Below, in pieces: positions 34,901 to 38,207 of a stretch of DNA of 38,207 nucleotides. The position numbers and the translations under genes are program-made. Numbering within the stretch: the first letter of the stretch is position 1; the number at the start of each line of letters is the position of its first letter. Source of the stretch: an uncultured Lachnospira sp. (lineage in GTDB: Bacteria; Bacillota; Clostridia; Lachnospirales; Lachnospiraceae); assembly GCA_946186125.1 (NCBI GenBank), contig CAMHLZ010000034.1, positions 1 through 38,207 of the forward strand, given 5' to 3'. A model generated the notes under the pieces. The model searched no databases and was not told where the DNA came from. It worked only from the letters and a program-made list of their open reading frames with translations.

Positions 34901-36482
34901 GCTTCGGGATGGGAAATATATTATTGTTGAGAGTGAACCGGACTGGTATGTCAAGCAGGTAATGGAGGACTTTGTGAGCAGAGCGGAACGTATCAGAGGA
35001 GGTGGTGTGGATCCGTCGGTAGACAACTTTCTTAAGATAACTCATGAGGCGAGACTTCTTGGAACGGATGCAAGACTCTTAGAAGCTGCTGCACCGAATA
35101 ATCCTGATGGGAAGCTGAATAAAGTGGTGGAAAACGTGCTAAATGAATATGAAAAAGCAAAGAATGAAAATAAAATCGGATGTCAGCTTATCTTTTCCGA
35201 TATCGGTACTCCAAAAGGTTCTTGGAAGGAAGAAATGCTTTCTGAGGATTACTGGAAGCAATCCGGTGGAAATCAAGAAGGTGCAGGCGAGTTTGATGTG
35301 TATAATTATCTGAAAACGGAACTTGTAAGTCGTGGTATTCCGGCAGAAGAGATTGCCTTTATTCACGATGCAAAGACTGATGCAAACAGGGAAGCTTTAT
35401 TTAAAGAAATGAGGACCGGTAAAAAGAAAATACTGATTGGTTCTACTGATAAGTGCGGAACGGGTGTCAATGTCCAGACGCATTTAGTAGCAATGCATCA
35501 TGTTGACTGCCCTTGGAAACCATCTTCGATTGAGCAGAGAGAAGGTCGAGGTATCAGACAGGGAAATGAAAATGAGGAAGTTGCTGTGTACAGATATGTT
35601 ACGAAAGGAACATTTGATGCCTACAGCTGGAGCCTTGTGGAAAATAAACAACGGTTTATCAGTCAGGTAATGACAAGTAAAACCGTTTCAAGAACCTGTG
35701 AGGATATCGATGAAGCGACACTTTCCTATGCAGAGATTAAGGCGGTAGCTACGGGGAATCCAATGATAAAAGAAAAGATGGAGATTGATAACGATGTGCA
35801 GAGGCTAAAGTTACTGAAGGCTTCATACGACAGCCAGCGTTATGGCTTACAGGATAATTTTATGATACGTTTTCCAAAACTGATTAAAGCGGCAGAAGAG
35901 AAACTTGCCTGTGTGATGGAAGATATGAAATTCAGAGATGAACAGCTGTTAGCAAGTGAAGAATTCATGGTAACGATTAAGGGAATCCGTTATTCCGAGA
36001 GAACAGACGGCGGTGCCAGTATGCTTGAGGCAGTTTCAAAATGTAAGACTGGAGAAACAACGGCGATCGGACAGTTTAAGGGATTTGAGCTGCTGGTTGA
36101 GAAAAACTTCATTGGAGAGAACTATATGGTACTCAGGGGAAAGACGGATTATAAAACGGAGCTTTCCAACAGTCCAGTAGGAAGTATGGTAAAGATTGAA
36201 AATCTTTTTAACGGTATACAGGACAATGTTGAATTTTTGGAAAAGAAGATAGAGAGATACAAGTTAGACCTCGCAGCTTCCAAGGAAGAATACGAAAAGC
36301 CTTTTATGTATGAGGAAGAATTAAAACAGAAGATTGCAAGACAAAACGAACTAAACGCACAGCTTGATTTGGAGAATGGCAAGGTGGATGATATGGATCT
36401 TTGTGAAATGGACAGGCAGGAAGAAAAGGTGGCGGAGAAAGATAACCGTTATCTTTCAGATGGTTCCGTGAGAAGAATGTAA
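28926..36482 (+). CDS. Giant ArdC-like / DNA methylase / SNF2 helicase fusion
   Basis: 2518 residues from GTG 28926 (AAGAAGGTG upstream). Residues ~1-100 resemble the ArdC/LtrC antirestriction N-terminus ([12 protein letters not shown]...[14 protein letters not shown]). ~245-390 is a low-complexity Gly/Arg/Asp/Ser linker, which overlaps the TnpV-like gene. An adenine-methylase core has motif [14 protein letters not shown] (~963) and motif IV GNVPFG (~1026). A superfamily 2 helicase has Walker [11 protein letters not shown] (~1687), VDEAHNF (~1849), ATGTPISNT (~1900) and [10 protein letters not shown] (~2203). This architecture resembles phage P1 DarB, which protects incoming DNA from restriction. 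A similar role on transferred ICE DNA is inferred. Confidence 0.9.
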   Translation: MSVDYKVRQIYQQVIQEVTKSAESWKSVLRLAGRIYRYEFDNILMVYAQKPNATLVADFETWKKVGRFVKRGSKGAAIYPSKALNPSMRYVFDISDTGGKDTELTWNLDDEKLIKFMDYQVEKGNYPKYERLTRKDSLTALKDFTKQRIREIIKEEFEEQISDISKIAGSVIIEESEKRESLQGAFNPEEIVRKSILYVVGTRCGFDLSSEEQDFDQIVKVTDEDTIYRLGSLICDVSCDVLRAYGKDLRFAEQERRYDYVSRDELQGSGRNTVSGITDAGRDGGLEEGRKVRTSGDELPQGERKGEIQKPAQVWETGREDDGSGRGSQPDVRAADEPLSSKTQTAGHTQHDGDVETQGTGKEDGRGNRSERDRVPISLENEDEQFNQELDEINSLGTGKEAGQYRQASFFIDNETGQLELATGNNSSNDFMKRFEKEKKEALQGKYNYLNPKKENYVPSDYIKYVVLRGTGFVNGRTRVCKIFETEIDAGTRAGLIKREYGTGGSGWPVDGYGLHGYDTIQSQGIRFQWRDEEGEHEGYVSWRDIEKEIGVLILTGEYKPEQPRMDEIYDESEEDIIEGEYADITDSKDDIDNQKEEVMDDYAIPDEPESYREYRNSIQSDIERLEAAYEEERELTPEEAMLEDRLVTMAEYGAEMEEEADHEGELKYIEPIDYEKLVADMDEDMRTAMEILISECSCYNPFKPFLMDLVQTDDLLMPNRLHYLSEIVLRGKQEYTAYANNQYGLVSYTLKTAEIEINYKNKKGERVTVTTGYRELFEVLRYMIKVPHYCGEDQLKWYKEMISGGVEKMSPIYVSYLEKQEEIRNNREKNKQLAVDKGWEKEKKKNFHYNLWDLPTGGAKTRFKWNLEAIKTLKQIEAEGRLATSQEQKVLSMYVGWGGLSQVFDEKNSDWKKEYAELKGLLSEKEYSEARATVNNAFYTSPVICSCINQALVKFGFRDGNVLEPSMGIGNFFGSMPTPMQQAKLYGVELDGITGRIAKQLYQNANITIGGFEQTKYPDNFFDVAVGNVPFGDYKVFDAKYNQYNFRIHDYFIAKALDKVRPGGILAFITTKGTLDKSNPAIRKYIAERAELVGAIRLPSTAFKDNAGTEVTSDILFLQKRERKMEVEPDWVHLGVTEDGIPINSYFVEHPQMVLGHMEYDKRIYGQDSRYTVCVNDNPAFNMYDELNNAIKNMQAEITSFEKIEEESEKSEDIIPADPDVRNFSYCFVDGKLYYRENSLMYQREVGNSSEERIKALDDIRKTTRYLIDIQMKGCEEEQLIKGQNELNDKYDEFVKKYGVITSQSNSRAFRDDSDYPLLCSLEEVDEDGRVSKADMFYKQTIKPKPEITRVETAVEALNVSVSEFGTVNIPYMLSIYQPDLGDIMKQAAENNGCEPEEVSFSDELKSELQREKMLRELEGIIFLNPAVYNRNNPNAGWETADEYLSGNVREKLRVARNAVKDDTLSEQERERFNVNVSALSEVQPKDLDASEIDVRIGTTWIEAEDYEAFIYELLNTPQRARAVRSKWYNSGIQLQLNKMNMEWFIENKSLDKRSVAATKTYGTSRLDAYSIFESTLNLRTVTVKDRIDDGDGKYHYEVNKNETMLAREKQNLMKEAFKEWIFKDPDRRQKYVNYYNETFNNVRLREYDGSFLEFPGMNPEIELKPHQKNAVARILFGGNTLLAHCVGAGKSFEMMAACMEQKRLGLANKTVMVVPKALIGQTASEFLRLYPSADILVATERDFEKSRRRQFISRIATGDYDCIIMSHSQFEKIPISPERKKMMIDRKIEELSFAIAEMKEKNGQRWTIKQMESSKKKLEEQIKELTDESRKDDLITFEELGIDSIMVDEAHNFKNLAIFSKMNNVSGISSSGAKKSSDMQMKCEYITEQNGGRGIVFATGTPISNTMCEMYVMQLYLQRETLEQMGIYHFDSWAANFGEVTTALELTVEGSGFRFKSRFNKFTNLPELMNIFREVADVQTKDMIDLPVPKLRDGKYIIVESEPDWYVKQVMEDFVSRAERIRGGGVDPSVDNFLKITHEARLLGTDARLLEAAAPNNPDGKLNKVVENVLNEYEKAKNENKIGCQLIFSDIGTPKGSWKEEMLSEDYWKQSGGNQEGAGEFDVYNYLKTELVSRGIPAEEIAFIHDAKTDANREALFKEMRTGKKKILIGSTDKCGTGVNVQTHLVAMHHVDCPWKPSSIEQREGRGIRQGNENEEVAVYRYVTKGTFDAYSWSLVENKQRFISQVMTSKTVSRTCEDIDEATLSYAEIKAVATGNPMIKEKMEIDNDVQRLKLLKASYDSQRYGLQDNFMIRFPKLIKAAEEKLACVMEDMKFRDEQLLASEEFMVTIKGIRYSERTDGGASMLEAVSKCKTGETTAIGQFKGFELLVEKNFIGENYMVLRGKTDYKTELSNSPVGSMVKIENLFNGIQDNVEFLEKKIERYKLDLAASKEEYEKPFMYEEELKQKIARQNELNAQLDLENGKVDDMDLCEMDRQEEKVAEKDNRYLSDGSVRRM
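29704..30063 (+). CDS. TnpV-like protein nested in the giant gene (+1 frame)
   Basis: 119 residues, in the +1 frame relative to the giant gene. ATG 29704 has a perfect AAGGAG (29690-29695) eight bases upstream. The sequence has the TnpV family pattern: DGILYPEL near the start, [15 protein letters not shown], a Tyr/Leu/Gly segment ([15 protein letters not shown]), [12 protein letters not shown], then a Trp and [18 protein letters not shown] at the end. TnpV is known from Tn4451-type clostridial transposons, with uncertain function. The overlapping part of the giant protein is featureless linker, so this frame looks like the one under constraint. A true overlapping gene. Confidence 0.7.
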   Translation: MLAEMNYKEVDGILYPELQMPDETEDLRKVGKYGLLAMNYLKENEKARYKSLLRFGRLAEKMMAVDEEANQMLEQLMNRYLQKHKPQDTHSTMEMWKLREQAKRMAEEIVLKEIVYRYH

Positions 36483-36536
36483 CAGTGAAAACAGACCATG
36501 AAGGTGGTCAGGAAAAACAGAATGGAGACAGAAACG

Positions 36537-37193
36537 ATGAAAAGAAAGATAATAGCAGGAATAATTATTGCAGTCGGGATTGCTTTGATGGCGGTCCCTT
36601 TTTATTACCATCTTCATGGTCAGCATGAAACAGACAGATTGATAAAGCAGTTTGAAGAAAAATGGGAGGACAATGACGATGGAGCAGACGGTAAAACGAG
36701 GGAAGAAAAGAAAGAAGCATTACAGACAAAAGAGAAGAGCGTTACGGATCGTAAAGAGACGGATGCCTTTTGTGCCGGAGAGGAAGTGGTAGGCATAATC
36801 GAGATTGATGCAATCGGTATCAGGTATCCCATTGTGGAAGGCTGTAAGAGCAAGGACATTGCTTATGCAATCGGTCACATGCCGGATACGGCAGGTATTG
36901 GTGAAAAAGGAAACTGTGTGCTTTGTGGTCATAATGGCAGCAGGAATGGCGCTTTTTTTACCGAGTTAAACAAGGTAAAAAAAGGAGAGAAGGTTAGAAT
37001 TACGGATACTACCGGTAAGGAACATCTCTATGAAGTATCTGAAACATTTATTATCCAACCCGATGACAATTCTGTTAAGTCACAGACAGAGGATGAGGTG
37101 CTGACACTTTTAACCTGTGCCGAACATGGCAGTAAACGCTATATCTGCATATGCGAACCGATAAGGGAAGGAGCTGGTGATGAGGATGCGTAA
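36537..37193 (+). CDS. Sortase (class A/D-like)
   Basis: 218 residues from ATG 36537, with TGGAGA upstream; in-frame ATGs at 36498 and 36522 are alternatives with poorer or equal sites. N-terminal membrane helix (IIAGIIIAVGIALMAVPFYYH), a charged spacer, then the sortase beta-barrel with His132 (LCGHNGSRNG), Cys194 (LLTCAEHGSKR) and Arg201. All three catalytic residues are present. It probably attaches the LPQTG adhesin encoded at 5109-10475, although other substrates in the host are possible. Confidence 0.88.
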   Translation: MKRKIIAGIIIAVGIALMAVPFYYHLHGQHETDRLIKQFEEKWEDNDDGADGKTREEKKEALQTKEKSVTDRKETDAFCAGEEVVGIIEIDAIGIRYPIVEGCKSKDIAYAIGHMPDTAGIGEKGNCVLCGHNGSRNGAFFTELNKVKKGEKVRITDTTGKEHLYEVSETFIIQPDDNSVKSQTEDEVLTLLTCAEHGSKRYICICEPIREGAGDEDA

Positions 37194-37551
37194 AAAATGC
37201 AGAATAAAAGAGGTCGAGAGGATACTGGCGGAAATGGATTTGGAGGATGTGTCAGATGATTTAGCGGAACTGGAGGATGGGCTTCAGATTGTGATCAGCG
37301 GTTACTATCTGTTGATACCAGAATTAAAGATACAGGTTCATAAGGGACTTGTATGTGTGTTTGAACATGAGGCAGATATGTATATGCCGGATGAAGCTGT
37401 CACGGTCATTATTGAGGTCACAGGTCAGGAAGTGGAACAGATCTGTTATAAGCAGGATGGCATAATCGGAACGCTTTATGACTGGGGACGGGAAAAAATG
37501 TCATTAGACAGAATAGAAAATATATGGTGCGAGATCATCGTGCCGGATTAG
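37180..37551 (+). CDS. Unknown small ICE protein
   Basis: 123 residues from ATG 37180, which has AAGGAG six bases upstream inside the sortase gene; it overlaps that gene by 14 bases. Soluble, acidic, probably mixed alpha/beta (VERILAEMDLEDVSDDLAELEDG, then strands LQIVISGYYLLI and LVCVFEHEADMYMPDEAVTVII). It ends WCEIIVPD. Family not recognised. Confidence 0.6.
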   Translation: MRMRKKCRIKEVERILAEMDLEDVSDDLAELEDGLQIVISGYYLLIPELKIQVHKGLVCVFEHEADMYMPDEAVTVIIEVTGQEVEQICYKQDGIIGTLYDWGREKMSLDRIENIWCEIIVPD

Positions 37552-37612
37552 CAGGAAGAGAAATTTAATAACAAAAAAAACAGCAATCAGAAAGGATAAG
37601 GCAGGGAGAACA

Positions 37613-37645
37613 ATGCTTGTTTTTACCTGTCAGGTATGCGTATGA
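37613..37645 (+). CDS. Leader peptide overlapping the spoVG-like start
   Basis: Ten residues, MLVFTCQVCV, preceded by AGGCAGGGAG. Its TGA overlaps the ATG of the SpoVG-like gene in ATGA, so the SpoVG-like gene, which has only a weak ribosome site of its own, may be translated by coupling. Nothing else is seen in 37552-37612. Confidence 0.35.
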   Translation: MLVFTCQVCV

Positions 37646-38207
37646 AATATTCAATTAATGTAAAAGAAGTTAAGAAAGCAGAAGGAAATGTGAAAGGATT
37701 TGCAACGGTGGTATTTGGTGATTCGTTTAAGATTACCAATATCGCTATCGTGGAAAACAAGGAAAAAGGACAGTTGTTTGTGTCGATGCCCAGATACAAA
37801 TCAAGTGAAAGAGATGAGAAGGGTAGTATTATTTACAAGGATATCTGTAATCCGATCACTGCCAAGTTCAGGGAAGAGCTTTTTAAGGGGATTCTTGAGG
37901 AATATGAAAAGGTAGTGGTACAGGGAACGGAAGATATTAAAAAGAATCCCGATGTGATAACACCACCAAAGTTTTCTGTTTCAGTAGCTGCTTACGAAAA
38001 AGAAGGAAGCAATCTTCGTGGTCTTGCAAGGATTTATATTGAAGACTGTTTTATTGTCAACAATGTCAATATTCTGCAGGGAAAAGAAAAAGTATTTGTA
38101 GCGATGCCGTCCTACAAGACAAAGCAGAAAGATGAGAATGGTAAGGATATCTATCAGGATATCTGCTATCCTGTTACAAGGGATTTTCGTAAAAAACTTT
38201 TTGGCGA
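37642..38207 (+). CDS. spoVG: Double-domain SpoVG-family protein, 3' truncated by the window
   Basis: 188 codons are visible with no stop. Two SpoVG domains in tandem: residues ~1-85 (GFATVVFGDSFKITNIAIVE, LFVSMPRYKS, YKDICNPITAKFREEL) and ~113-188 (GLARIYIEDCFIVNNVNIL, VFVAMPSYKT, YQDICYPVTRDFRKKL). The SpoVG core pattern is repeated in both. Chromosomal SpoVG is a single-domain RNA/DNA-binding regulator of about 90 residues, so this is a fused duplicate. ICE and plasmid versions may influence host regulation; function is inferred. The gene continues beyond the window. Confidence 0.85.
   Translation, partial: MKYSINVKEVKKAEGNVKGFATVVFGDSFKITNIAIVENKEKGQLFVSMPRYKSSERDEKGSIIYKDICNPITAKFREELFKGILEEYEKVVVQGTEDIKKNPDVITPPKFSVSVAAYEKEGSNLRGLARIYIEDCFIVNNVNILQGKEKVFVAMPSYKTKQKDENGKDIYQDICYPVTRDFRKKLFG

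Larger units (their letters stand above)
213..38207 (+). mobile_element. Integrative and conjugative element, Tn1549/CTn-like, partial
   Basis: From the candidate left junction at 212/213 to the window end, the genes form a conjugative element: repressor switch, ParM/ParR, surface cargo, oriT with MobC and MOBP relaxase, VirD4, pilin, VirB6-like, PrgI, VirB4, NlpC/P60 hydrolase, giant methylase-helicase, sortase and SpoVG. Apart from the repressor, all recognised intact genes are on the plus strand. No integrase is visible, so the recombinase gene presumably lies past the right edge. The exact left boundary is an inference from the broken phosphatase gene and the repeats around it. Confidence 0.8.

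Noticed and set aside
1-38207. tRNA, rRNA, integrase and resistance genes
   Set aside because: I looked for these expected ICE components and saw none that I could support within the window.

Overview
The window is most of a Gram-positive integrative and conjugative element (ICE), probably from a gut Firmicute of the Lachnospiraceae/Clostridia type. The evidence is the low-GC sequence, strong AAGGAGG-type ribosome sites, an LPxTG wall anchor with a sortase, SpoVG, and a Tn1549/CTn-like set of transfer genes (PcfB, VirD4, Maff2 pilin, PrgI, VirB4, NlpC/P60, a giant methylase-helicase). No integrase/excisionase gene and no antibiotic-resistance gene lies inside the window, and the right end is cut inside a spoVG-like gene.

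Layout. (1) 1-1090 is a decayed flank. It holds a low-molecular-weight tyrosine phosphatase cut after its 13th codon and surrounded by direct and inverted repeats (possible attachment site), a shredded maltose O-acetyltransferase relic and an internally deleted DUF3800 gene. (2) 1090-1715 is a phage-like switch: an XRE repressor facing a strong promoter, with three near-identical operators. (3) 1740-2150 is a gene-free, highly structured stretch just downstream of that promoter, resembling the 5' domain of a group II intron. (4) 2190-4080 holds small membrane proteins and a ParM/ParR partition pair. (5) 4163-10475 is surface cargo: a lipoprotein and a 1788-residue adhesin with a thioester domain, 13 Cna-B-like domains and LPQTG. 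(6) 10585-13233 holds DUF5688, a RadC-like JAB protein and a DUF3991/TOPRIM protein. (7) 13255-13545 is the likely oriT, followed by MobC, a MOBP relaxase and accessory proteins. (8) 17106-28228 is the type IV secretion region: PcfB, VirD4, pilin, VirB6-like, PrgI, VirB4 and VirB1-like. A KilA-N gene with its own promoter, attenuator and terminator sits in it. (9) 28244-38207 holds PcfM-like and unknown small genes, the 2518-residue methylase-helicase (with a TnpV-like gene nested in another frame), a sortase, an unknown gene and a double-domain SpoVG protein.

How it fits together (inference). The repressor switch controls the leader and partition genes. MobC, the relaxase and the PcfB/VirD4 proteins process oriT and deliver it to the VirB4/VirB6/PrgI/pilin channel, and the NlpC/P60 enzyme opens the wall. 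The ArdC/DarB-like giant protein and KilA-N protein may help establishment in the recipient. The sortase anchors the adhesin, which may promote contact with host tissue or mating partners. The observations most worth following up are the TnpV-like gene overprinted in the giant gene's linker, the orphan intron-like leader RNA, the attP-like structure at the left end, the helical repeat shared by VirD4 and a relaxosome-region protein, and the FtsK-gamma-like domain in the PcfB protein.
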